Assembly (NCBI RefSeq): GCF_000430705.1
Contig: NZ_AUMN01000014.1
Coordinates: 62,001-126,000 of the forward strand
Length of the DNA: 64,000 nt
Source of the DNA: Arthrobacter castelli DSM 16402
GTDB taxonomy: Bacteria; Actinomycetota; Actinomycetes; Actinomycetales; Micrococcaceae
Direction of reading: 5' to 3'
The position numbers and the translations under genes are program-made. Shown piece after piece: positions 56,936-64,000 of the stretch (positions are counted from its first letter, which is position 1; every line of letters starts with the position of its first letter). The notes beneath the pieces are model-generated. The model was given only the letters and a program-made list of their open reading frames with translations. It searched no databases and was not told the origin of the DNA.

Positions 56936-59900
56936 CTACTCCGCGAAGATCGCGTTGACCACCTGCGAGGCCCAGTCGAGCACTTCGGCATCCACCAGGT
57001 CCCGCCCGCCGATGGCCGCGGTCTTCGGCTTGGGAATCAGCACCGCATCCAACGCCGGCTTGACCATGGCCCCGGGATACATCCGCTTCAGCCGCATGGT
57101 CTTCGACTCGGGCAGGTCGGCCGGGGCGAACTTGATGAAGTTGCCCTGCGTGGCCACATCGGTCAGCCCCGCGGCCCGCGCCGAGACCCGGAAGCGGGCC
57201 ACCGAGATCAGCTGCTGCACCGGCGCCGGCGGGTCCCCGTACCGGTCGACCAATTCGGCGAGCACCTCGTCGATGCCCTCGTTGGTGGTGGCCGCGGCGA
57301 GCTTCCGGTACGCCTCCAGCCGCAGTCTCTCCCCCGGCACGTATTCGTGGGGCAGATGCGCGTTGACCGGCAGCTCGATCTTCATCTCCTTGACCTGTTC
57401 CTCGGTCTCGCCGCGGAAATCGGCCACTGCCTCGCCCACCAGCCGGATATACAGGTCAAAGCCGACACCGGCAATGTGGCCGGACTGCTCGCCACCCAGC
57501 AGGTTCCCGGCGCCACGGATCTCCAGGTCCTTCATCGCCAGCTGCATGCCGGCGCCGAGCTCGTTGTTCGAGGCCACCGCCTTGAGCCGCTCCAGCGCGA
57601 CCTCGCCCAGGGGTTTATCGAACGGATACAGGAAGTAGGCGTACGCCCGCTCCCGCCCGCGGCCCACGCGTCCGCGGAGCTGGTGCAGCTGGGACAGCCC
57701 GTAGTTGTCCGCCCGGTCCACGATCAGGGTGTTGGCGTTGGAGATATCCAGGCCGGTTTCGATGATGGTGGTGCAGACCAGCACGTCGAACCGCTTCTCC
57801 CAGAAATCGACGATGATCTGTTCCAGCTTCGATTCGCTCATCTGGCCGTGCGCCACCGCCACCCGCGCCTCGGGCACCAGCTGCTGGATGTGCGCGGCGG
57901 TCTTCTCGATGGTCGAAACCCGGTTGTGCACGAAGAACACCTGGCCCTCGCGCATCAGTTCGCGGCGGATGGCGGCCGAGGCCTGCTTGTCGGTGAAGGC
58001 GCCGACATAGGTCAGCACCGGATGCCGTTCCTCCGGCGGGGTGGCCAGCGTGGACATCTCGCGGATCCCGGTCACGGCCATTTCCAGGGTGCGTGGAATC
58101 GGGGTGGCACTCATCGCCAGCACATCGACGTTGGTGCGCAGCTTCTTCAACTGCTCCTTGTGTTCGACGCCGAACCGCTGCTCTTCGTCCACAATCACCA
58201 GGCCCAGGTCCTTGAATTCGAAATCGCTGGACAGCAGCCGGTGGGTGCCGATGACGATGTCGATGCTTCCCTCTTTCGCCCCGGCCGCGGTTTCCTTCGC
58301 TTCCTTGGAGGTCTGGAACCTCGACAGCGGCCGGACGTGGATGGGGAATCCGGAGAACCGTTCGGTGAGGGTCTCGTAATGCTGCTGCACCAGCAAAGTG
58401 GTGGGCACCAGCAGCGCCACCTGCTTGCCGTCCTGGACGGCCTTGAACGCGGCGCGGACAGCGATTTCGGTCTTGCCGTAGCCGACGTCGCCGGAGACCA
58501 GCCGGTCCATCGGCACCTCACGCTCCATGTCGGCCTTGACGTCGTTGATGGTGGTCAGCTGATCGGGAGTCTCCACGTACGGGAATGCCTCCTCCAGCTC
58601 GCTCTGCCAGGGGGTGTCCGGGCCGAAGGTGAAACCCTTCGAGGCCATCCGCGCCGAATAGAGCTGGATCAGCTCGCCGGCGATCTCCTTGACGGCCTTG
58701 CGCGCCTTGCCCTTGGTCCGGGCCCAGTCCGCTCCGCCCATCTTGGACAGCGCAGGGGTTTCGCCGCCCACGTACCGGGTCACCTGGTCGAGCTGGTCGG
58801 TCGGGACGAACAGCCTGTCCCCCGGCGCGCCGCGCTTGGACGGGGCGTACTCAAGCACCAGGTATTCGCGGACGGCGGGCGTCGAACCCGCTGAGACCTG
58901 CCCGCCGGACGCGGTGGCCCGCTGGATCAGTTCAATGAACCGCCCGACTCCGTGCTGCTCGTGCACCACGTGGTCGCCGGGCTGCAATTGCAGCGGGTCG
59001 ACGGCGTTGCGCCGCTTCGAGGGCATCCGCCGCATGTCTTTGGTCGACGAGGCGCTGGAGCGGCCCAGCAGATCGGCCTCGGTGAGCAGCGCCAGCTTCA
59101 GCTCGTCGAAGACGAAGCCCCGGCCGGCGGTCGCCGTCGTAATTTCAACGATTCCAGCCTGCGGCAGCTGCCCCAGCGACTCCGTCCGGGCAGCGGGAAC
59201 TGACGCGTCGTGGAACAGTTCGGCCAGCCGTTGCGCCGGCCCCGGCCCGTCGGTGGCCACCACCAGCCGCCACTGGTCCTTGGCCCGGGAGCCGATGAAT
59301 TCCATCATCTCGGCCACGTCGCCGCGGTAGCCGCGCGGTTCGCGGGCGTTGACGGTGAGCCCGTCGGATTCGAGCTCGTCGTCCACGTTGAAGGAGGTGA
59401 TGGACCACCACCCCATGGAGCGGGACATCGAGGTCTCACGCGTCTGCGCCAGGGACCGGAAACTGGCCGCTTCCAGGTCGACGCCCAGGTCGATGGGGGC
59501 CGCCGCGCCGTCGGAAGCGGTCGACCAGGCCGCTTCCAGGAACTCGGCATTGGTGGCGTTCAGGTCGTGGGCGCGGCTGCGCACTTTTTCAGGCTCGACG
59601 ACGACACTCAGCGATCCATCCGGGAACTGGTCCACCAGCGGCACCATCGCATCGACCAGCGCGGGTGCCAGCGACTCCATGCCCTCGACGGCGATACCAC
59701 CGGCGATCCGCTCCAGCATCGAGGCGGCGGCCGGCATCTTGTCCTTCAGCTTCGCTGCCCGGGACATCACCGATGGCGTAATCAGGATTTCCCGGCACGG
59801 CGGTGCATAGAGGGATTCGGGCGGCTCCATGCCGCCCGTTCCGGAGGTCGGCGAAGGAATGGAGCGCTGGTCGGCGACGGCGAACCAGCGCATCGACTCG

Positions 59901-60532
59901 ATCTCGTCGCCGAAGAATTCAATCCGCACCGGGTGGTCTTCGGTGGGAGGAAACACGTCGAGGATGCCGCCGCGGACCGCGAACTCGCCGCGCCGGGTCA
60001 CCATGTCCACCCGGGCGTAGGCCGCCGCGGCCAGTTGTTCGACCATCTCGTCGAATCCTGCCTCTTCGCCCACGGAGACGGAGACGGGCTTGAGGTCGCC
60101 CAGCCCGTCGACCAGTGGCTGCACCACCGCCCGCACAGGGGCGACGACGACCCGCAGCGGGTCATCACCGGGATGCTTCAGGCTGCGCAGCACCGCCAGC
60201 CGGCGGCCCACCGTGTCCGAGCGCGGGGAGAGCCGCTCATGCGGCAGCGTCTCCCAGCTGGGGAACTCGGCAACCGACGACGGCGGCAGGTAGCTGCGCA
60301 GCGACGCTGCGAGGTCTTCGGCTTCCCGGCCGGTGGCCGTCACGGCGAGGATGGCGCCGCCGTCGTCGTCGACGCCGTCGGACATCTCCGCCAGCAGCGC
60401 CGCACGCAACCCTGCCGGTGCAGCGATCTGCAATTCCGGGCTGCGTGCCGCCGCGGCCCGCTCCGCCTCCGAGCGGATCCTGGCAACCGACGCGTCGTCC
60501 GCCAGCGCCGTTCGCAATCCGTTCAGGGTCAT
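56936..60532 (-). CDS. mfd: Transcription-repair coupling factor Mfd
   Basis: Removes RNA polymerase stalled at lesions and recruits UvrA. About 1198 residues from the ATG at 60532. UvrB-like N-terminal modules, the RNA-polymerase interaction domain (HVVHEQHGVGRFIEL), then the RecG-like translocase: GDVGYGKTEIAVRAAFKA (Walker A), VDEEQRFG (DEEQ box), SATPIPRTLEMA and a TRG motif, and a C-terminal TRCF domain. A frame-open extension upstream to 60658 lacks a ribosome site and is not used. A seven-codon frame overlaps the start (see 60532-60552). Confidence 0.95.
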   Translation of the reverse strand: MTLNGLRTALADDASVARIRSEAERAAAARSPELQIAAPAGLRAALLAEMSDGVDDDGGAILAVTATGREAEDLAASLRSYLPPSSVAEFPSWETLPHERLSPRSDTVGRRLAVLRSLKHPGDDPLRVVVAPVRAVVQPLVDGLGDLKPVSVSVGEEAGFDEMVEQLAAAAYARVDMVTRRGEFAVRGGILDVFPPTEDHPVRIEFFGDEIESMRWFAVADQRSIPSPTSGTGGMEPPESLYAPPCREILITPSVMSRAAKLKDKMPAAASMLERIAGGIAVEGMESLAPALVDAMVPLVDQFPDGSLSVVVEPEKVRSRAHDLNATNAEFLEAAWSTASDGAAAPIDLGVDLEAASFRSLAQTRETSMSRSMGWWSITSFNVDDELESDGLTVNAREPRGYRGDVAEMMEFIGSRAKDQWRLVVATDGPGPAQRLAELFHDASVPAARTESLGQLPQAGIVEITTATAGRGFVFDELKLALLTEADLLGRSSASSTKDMRRMPSKRRNAVDPLQLQPGDHVVHEQHGVGRFIELIQRATASGGQVSAGSTPAVREYLVLEYAPSKRGAPGDRLFVPTDQLDQVTRYVGGETPALSKMGGADWARTKGKARKAVKEIAGELIQLYSARMASKGFTFGPDTPWQSELEEAFPYVETPDQLTTINDVKADMEREVPMDRLVSGDVGYGKTEIAVRAAFKAVQDGKQVALLVPTTLLVQQHYETLTERFSGFPIHVRPLSRFQTSKEAKETAAGAKEGSIDIVIGTHRLLSSDFEFKDLGLVIVDEEQRFGVEHKEQLKKLRTNVDVLAMSATPIPRTLEMAVTGIREMSTLATPPEERHPVLTYVGAFTDKQASAAIRRELMREGQVFFVHNRVSTIEKTAAHIQQLVPEARVAVAHGQMSESKLEQIIVDFWEKRFDVLVCTTIIETGLDISNANTLIVDRADNYGLSQLHQLRGRVGRGRERAYAYFLYPFDKPLGEVALERLKAVASNNELGAGMQLAMKDLEIRGAGNLLGGEQSGHIAGVGFDLYIRLVGEAVADFRGETEEQVKEMKIELPVNAHLPHEYVPGERLRLEAYRKLAAATTNEGIDEVLAELVDRYGDPPAPVQQLISVARFRVSARAAGLTDVATQGNFIKFAPADLPESKTMRLKRMYPGAMVKPALDAVLIPKPKTAAIGGRDLVDAEVLDWASQVVNAIFAE

Positions 60533-60552
60533 AGCCGTCCGTTCAGGGTCAT
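60532..60552 (-). promoter_or_regulatory. Seven-codon leader frame overlapping the mfd start
   Basis: A 20-bp tandem duplication of the mfd start (ATGACCCTGAACGGA, twice) leaves an out-of-frame ATG at 60552. From it ATG ACC CTG AAC GGA CGG CTA TGA encodes MTLNGRL and stops with TGA overlapping the mfd ATG, the classical coupling overlap. AAGGA lies about 12 bases ahead of the first ATG; there is no good site for mfd itself. Confidence 0.55.
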
Positions 60553-60814
60553 CACAGGAGAATCCTTCGTCATAAGTCCGCATCGAATATGTGGCATCGG
60601 CTGATTGCGGCGCCAGCACAGCACAAATACCCGCCGGAAAACTCGAACCGGCGGTCAAGGTTCAAGACTACGCCTGCGGCGTGAACCAGGAAAAGCTAGG
60701 ATGATATGCAACATCACCGTCCGGGCCGCCGCTGGGCTCCACTGCGCGCCAGTGCACCACGGCAGCCGGGCGCGCTGAAGGCATTGCTGCCCCAATGGGA
60801 GGAAACGAGGAATT

Positions 60815-61312
60815 ATGGCGCTGAGCGCTTCAACCAACCTGCCCGCCGACCCGCAACGGGTCGCCGAAATCTTCACCGACGAAGCCTTCGTCCGGCACGT
60901 CAGCGAAAAGGTGGGAGGTTCCCTCGAGTCCTTGACGGTCGACGGCGATGTCGCCGGAGCGTTCACCCTCACCGCGGTCCGATCGCTGCCTGCCAACAAA
61001 CTGCCCGACCTGGCCAAAAAATTCGTCTCCGGTAAGCTCACCGTCACCCAGACTGAGAAGTGGGAGCCTGCTGCCACTGACGGCGCCCGCACGGCCAACA
61101 TCTCGTTGAAAGTCTCCGGGGTGCCGGTGGACGCCACAGCCGTGCAGCGCCTGGTGCCGGTCGATGAAGGCACCCGCGTGGAGCTGGAAGGCAACGTCAC
61201 CTCGTCGATTCCATTCCTCGGAGGCAAGATCGCCGACGCCGCGGAGCCCAAGGTCGGCAAGGCGCTCAACGTCCAGGCCACCGAAGCCCGCAGCTGGCTG
61301 GCCCAGGGCTAA
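60815..61312 (+). CDS. DUF2505 family protein
   Basis: 165 residues. MALSASTNLPADPQRVAEIF opening, then alternating strands with a late GNVTSSIPFLGGKIADAAEP, the pattern of DUF2505 proteins, which have a START/lipid-binding-like fold. Function unknown; possibly binds a hydrophobic ligand. No signal or membrane helix. GAGGAATT before the ATG. Divergent from mfd across a 282-bp region measured from the mfd start. Confidence 0.9.
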   Translation: MALSASTNLPADPQRVAEIFTDEAFVRHVSEKVGGSLESLTVDGDVAGAFTLTAVRSLPANKLPDLAKKFVSGKLTVTQTEKWEPAATDGARTANISLKVSGVPVDATAVQRLVPVDEGTRVELEGNVTSSIPFLGGKIADAAEPKVGKALNVQATEARSWLAQG

Positions 61313-61330
61313 GGGAAGAGAGTAACTGCT

Positions 61331-61552
61331 GTGGCATTACCCCTGCCCTTGGCGCTGGTGCTGATTCTGGCCGGCGTCTGGACCCTGGTCGTCTGGCCAC
61401 CGTTCCTGCGGCGCATTCTCAAGGACCCCCGCGCCCGCGACGAAGCCGGCCGGGCGACCCGTTTCATGATGGTCCACTTGATGCTGATCTCCACCTCCAT
61501 GGTGCTGGGACTGGCCACCGCTATCATCGGGATCCGCGCCGCCGTCGGATAA
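61331..61552 (+). CDS. SCO4848-like small membrane protein
   Basis: 73 residues with two helices (about 5-22 and 45-68) around a charged RRILKDPRARDEAGRATRF loop, the layout of the actinobacterial SCO4848 family of unknown function. GTG start 18 bp after the DUF2505 stop, with AAGGGAAGAG ahead. Confidence 0.85.
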   Translation: MALPLPLALVLILAGVWTLVVWPPFLRRILKDPRARDEAGRATRFMMVHLMLISTSMVLGLATAIIGIRAAVG

Positions 61553-61613
61553 TGCGTCAGTCGCACCATCAGCCGGCCAGCGACCCTCCATCGGTAATGA
61601 CGCGAAATGTAAA

Positions 61614-61643
61614 TTAGATGACGTGACGCCGCGCACGTAGAAT
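61614..61643 (+). promoter_or_regulatory. Likely promoter of nhaA
   Basis: TTAGAT (61614-61619) and TAGAAT (61638-61643), 18 bp apart, match a sigma-70-type promoter. Transcription would begin near 61650, right before the foldable leader. Confidence 0.5.
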
Positions 61644-61649
61644 GGTTTT

Positions 61650-61700
61650 TTGGTGAGCCGGGAAGTCTGGTCGGCATAGTTCCTGCCTGCCCAAAGCTAC
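61650..61700 (+). ncRNA. Foldable 5' leader of nhaA, possible regulatory RNA
   Basis: About 60 bases between the predicted transcript start and GAGGAG. Several alternative stems can form: GCCG/CGGC (61657-61660 with 61672-61675), nested CCGG/CTGG, and GGCA/TGCC (61673-61676 with 61684-61687), the last sharing bases with the first. Mutually exclusive stems ahead of an ion antiporter gene fit a switch. I cannot assign a known riboswitch class. Confidence 0.35.
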
Positions 61701-61713
61701 GAGGAGACATTGC

Positions 61714-63033
61714 ATGGCTCACACCGATGACGGCAGAAAACCGGTACTCTCCCGGTCCAGCTACTCCGAGACCGTCCGGATCTCGGAAATACTGCGTAAA
61801 GAGACCGTAGGCGGAGCACTCCTCCTGGTCGCCGCGGTGGCTGCACTGATCTGGGCCAATTCGCCGGCCAGTGACAGCTACTTCGCGTTGCGTGATTTCT
61901 CCTTCGGGCCGGAGTCGCTGCACCTGAACCTGTCAGTGGGCGCCTGGGCGGCGGACGGCCTGCTGGCCATTTTCTTCTTCCTGGCCGGCCTGGAATTGAA
62001 ACGCGAGATGGTCGCCGGCGACCTGCGCCGGTTCAGCAAGGCCATCGTCCCCGTCGCCGCGGCGTTCGGCGGTGTCGCCCTGCCGGCAATCATCTACGCC
62101 GTCATCAACCTCAGCAGTGGCGCGGAGGCGCTGCGCGGCTGGGCCATCCCGACGGCGACTGACATCGCCTTCGCAGTGGCCGTGCTCGCCGTCATCAGCA
62201 CCCACTTGCCGTCGGCGCTGCGGCTGTTCCTGCTCACCCTCGCCGTCGTCGACGACCTGATTGCCATCACGATCATCGCCTTCTTCTACACCAGCGACCT
62301 GGCACCAATGTTCCTGGGCCTGGCGATCATCCCGCTGGGATTATTTACGCTGCTGGTGCAAAAACGCGTCCGCAGCTGGTATCTGCTGATCCCGCTGGCG
62401 GTGATCACGTGGGGCCTGGTGCATGCCTCGGGTGTGCACGCCACGGTGGCCGGTGTGCTGCTCGGCTTCACCGTGCCGGTGCTGCGTGCCGACAAGAACC
62501 TGCGCCCGAACGCCGGCCCCGGGCTGGCCGAACACTTCGAGCACCGTTGGCGACCCTTCTCGTCCGGCGTCGCCGTTCCGGTGTTTGCCTTCTTCTCGGC
62601 CGGCGTTGCAGTCGGCGGTTGGGACGGCATCACCTCCGCGTGGACAGACACCATCACGCTTGGCATTATTGTCGGGCTGTTCGTGGGCAAGACGATTGGA
62701 GTCCTCGGCTCCACCTGGATTGTCACCAAGACCACTCACGCCACCCTGGACAAATCCTTCAAATGGATCGATGTGATGGGTATTTCCATGCTGGCCGGTG
62801 TCGGGTTTACCGTCTCATTGCTGGTCGCCAAGCTGAGCTTCGATCCCGGAAGCCTGGCCACCGACCACGCCAAAGTGGGCATCCTGACCGGCTCGCTGGT
62901 ATCCGCATTGTTGGCAACGGTCGTGTTGAAGGCCCGGGACCGGCGCTACCGCAAGATCCGCGAGGAGGAAACCCGCGATGCCGACCAGAGCGGGAAGCCC
63001 GACGTGTGGGAGTCCGGCGGCGGAACGCCGTAG
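61714..63033 (+). CDS. nhaA: Na+/H+ antiporter NhaA
   Basis: Exports Na+ in exchange for protons and helps salt and alkaline pH tolerance. 439 residues, about twelve helices. Family motifs: [44 protein letters not shown] with the ion-binding Asp pair, [22 protein letters not shown]. The charged C-tail (about 50 residues) is longer than in E. coli. GAGGAG ahead of ATG 61714; preceded by a promoter and structured leader. Confidence 0.95.
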   Translation: MAHTDDGRKPVLSRSSYSETVRISEILRKETVGGALLLVAAVAALIWANSPASDSYFALRDFSFGPESLHLNLSVGAWAADGLLAIFFFLAGLELKREMVAGDLRRFSKAIVPVAAAFGGVALPAIIYAVINLSSGAEALRGWAIPTATDIAFAVAVLAVISTHLPSALRLFLLTLAVVDDLIAITIIAFFYTSDLAPMFLGLAIIPLGLFTLLVQKRVRSWYLLIPLAVITWGLVHASGVHATVAGVLLGFTVPVLRADKNLRPNAGPGLAEHFEHRWRPFSSGVAVPVFAFFSAGVAVGGWDGITSAWTDTITLGIIVGLFVGKTIGVLGSTWIVTKTTHATLDKSFKWIDVMGISMLAGVGFTVSLLVAKLSFDPGSLATDHAKVGILTGSLVSALLATVVLKARDRRYRKIREEETRDADQSGKPDVWESGGGTP

Positions 63034-63051
63034 ATCATGGCCAGAGCCGGT

Positions 63052-63074
63052 GTGTACACGGCGCCGTGGTGCAC
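63052..63074. terminator. Hairpin between nhaA and sufU
   Basis: CACGGCGCCGTG (63057-63068) is a 12-bp palindrome flanked by GTGTA and GTGCAC that extend the stem. It sits 18 bp after the nhaA stop and ahead of the opposing sufU stop, so it can end both. Confidence 0.65.
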
Positions 63075-63078
63075 GTGG

Positions 63079-63531
63079 TCAGCGCGAGGCGAGTAAAGCC
63101 TCTTCGGCCGCCACCCAGGACAGCATCGCGCACTTCACCCGCGCCGGATAACGGGAGACGCCGGAGAACGCCGCCGCGTCTCCCAGCACCTCCTCGTCGG
63201 CCTCGATGGTCCCCCGCGACCGCAACACGTCCCGGAAGTTGTCCACCTTGGACAGCAAATCAGCCTCGCTGATCCCGCCATCCACGATCTCGGTCAGCAC
63301 GGACGCTGCCGCCATCGAAATGGAGCAGCCGTCGCCGGCCCAACTGATGGCGGTAATTTGCTCGCCATTGCGTGCCAGTCTCAGGGTGATTTCGTCCCCG
63401 CAGGTGGGGTTGTACTGGTGGGACTCCCCCGGCACTGACCCGTCCGGGGCCGGTCGCAGTCCCTCGCCGTGCCGCAGTTTCGAATGGTCCAGAATGATCT
63501 GCTGGTACAGCTGCTCCAGTGCACCGCTCAT
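63079..63531 (-). CDS. sufU: SufU-type iron-sulfur cluster scaffold/sulfur acceptor
   Basis: 150 residues from the ATG at 63531, which overlaps the sufS stop by 4 bp. LYQQIILDHSKLRHGEG at the start, then the ligands: YNPTCGDEI (Cys, Asp), GDGCSISMAAAS (Cys) and RVKCAMLSW (Cys). The roughly 20-residue insertion between the second and third Cys typical of SufU over IscU is present. Takes sulfur from SufS for Fe-S assembly. Confidence 0.92.
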   Translation of the reverse strand: MSGALEQLYQQIILDHSKLRHGEGLRPAPDGSVPGESHQYNPTCGDEITLRLARNGEQITAISWAGDGCSISMAAASVLTEIVDGGISEADLLSKVDNFRDVLRSRGTIEADEEVLGDAAAFSGVSRYPARVKCAMLSWVAAEEALLASR

Positions 63532-64000
63532 GATCGAGCTCCAAAGAACGACCTCACCGACGCCATGGCCTCGAGGAAGTAGTCGACGTCGGCCGTGGTG
63601 TTGTACAGGTACGTGCTGGCTCGGGTGGAGGCGATCAGACCAAGCCGGCGGTGCAGCGGTTGTGCGCAATGGTGGCCCACCCGCACCGCGATGCCCCGGT
63701 CGTCGAGGAACTGGCCGACATCGTGGGCGTGGACGCCGGCAATATCGAACGCCGCCAGACCAATGCGCTCGGTGCCCGCGCCGGGGCCGAGCACCCGCAC
63801 GCCTTCAATCTGCTGCAGCCCCTCGACCAGGCGCCGCCCCAGCGTGGCCTCCCACGCGGCAATCCGTTTGACGCCGGTCTCCTGAAGATAGTTCACCGCC
63901 ACGGCCAGTGCGGCTGCCTGGGAAATCTGCTGGGTGCCGGCTTCAAACCGGTTCGGAGCCGGCAGGTAGTCCGCTCCCTCCATGGTGACCTTGGTGATCA
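63528..64000 (-). CDS. sufS: Cysteine desulfurase SufS, C-terminal part (runs off the right edge)
   Basis: The last 157 or so codons. RFEAGTQQISQAAALAVAVNYL and the flexible loop VRVGHHCAQPLHRR with the catalytic Cys identify a group II desulfurase. The PLP lysine lies beyond the window. Immediately upstream of sufU with a 4-bp overlap, as in other actinobacteria. Confidence 0.9.
   Translation of the reverse strand, partial: ITKVTMEGADYLPAPNRFEAGTQQISQAAALAVAVNYLQETGVKRIAAWEATLGRRLVEGLQQIEGVRVLGPGAGTERIGLAAFDIAGVHAHDVGQFLDDRGIAVRVGHHCAQPLHRRLGLIASTRASTYLYNTTADVDYFLEAMASVRSFFGARS

Noticed and set aside
57347-58894. 515-codon frame antisense to mfd
   Set aside because: Shadow frame; no recognisable domain.
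60533-60658. Upstream extension of mfd to 60658
   Set aside because: The extra 42 residues do not look like Mfd and have no ribosome site; the family start corresponds to 60532.

Overview
The window is GC-rich actinobacterial chromosome, most likely from a Micrococcales bacterium close to Arthrobacter (Micrococcaceae). The reasons are the gene content and order: NAD-dependent ligase, AccE-type acyl-CoA carboxylase epsilon subunit, SCO4848-type and DUF2505 proteins, an Rv2212-like adenylate cyclase, 13E12-type DUF222/HNH proteins, and frequent GTG/TTG starts. No rRNA, tRNA or CRISPR array was seen.

Layout. 1-2315: start of an inositol-monophosphatase-family gene and ligA. 2316-4840: a DUF222-HNH gene with repeat-rich flanks. 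4845-22142: one long leftward gene train that encodes, in transcription order, a giant cell-surface Ig-like/fibronectin protein, MoxR ATPase, DUF58 protein, a transglutaminase-fold membrane protein, RDD-FHA protein, PP2C phosphatase, FHA protein, Ser/Thr kinase and an FHA-winged-helix protein. It resembles the PFNA cluster known from bifidobacteria. Upstream of it lie an adenylate cyclase, a PH-domain membrane protein and birA. 25331-28065: a convergent ATP-grasp/MurJ-like pair. 28208-38844: an acyl-CoA carboxylase region (SDR, accD, accE, later maf and the biotin carboxylase subunit), interrupted by a DUF885 peptidase, a dicarboxylate-type symporter, and a small accessory patch (34558-36227) with IS3 debris, a broken XRE regulator, a secreted small protein and a four-helix membrane protein. 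38860-41189: IS630 debris and a second DUF222-HNH gene. 42022-48623: MHS transporter, LuxR regulator/methyltransferase/SemiSWEET-like module and an LCP-family wall enzyme. 48747-56672: quinone reductase, then a nucleoside-salvage set (purine nucleoside phosphorylase, phosphosugar mutase, two aldehyde dehydrogenases, DeoC). 56936-64000: mfd, DUF2505 protein, SCO4848-like protein, NhaA and the SufU/SufS edge.

How the genes fit together. The kinase, phosphatase and three FHA proteins form a phospho-signalling circuit. It is physically coupled (4-bp stop/start overlaps) to a MoxR-DUF58-transglutaminase assembly module and the giant surface protein, so phosphorylation probably controls a cell-envelope structure. 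BirA would biotinylate the AccA-type subunit, which works with AccD and AccE. The PNP, mutase, DeoC and aldehyde dehydrogenase genes together can turn purine (deoxy)nucleosides into central metabolites.

The points most worth following up are: loss of two of the three catalytic residues in the transglutaminase-fold protein; the secreted protein/four-helix membrane pair in the IS-scarred patch; a truncated aldehyde dehydrogenase overlapping a complete one; a seven-codon leader frame coupled to mfd; a foldable 5' leader before nhaA; and several matched palindromes in promoter regions. All function calls rest on reading motifs by eye, and no database search was run.
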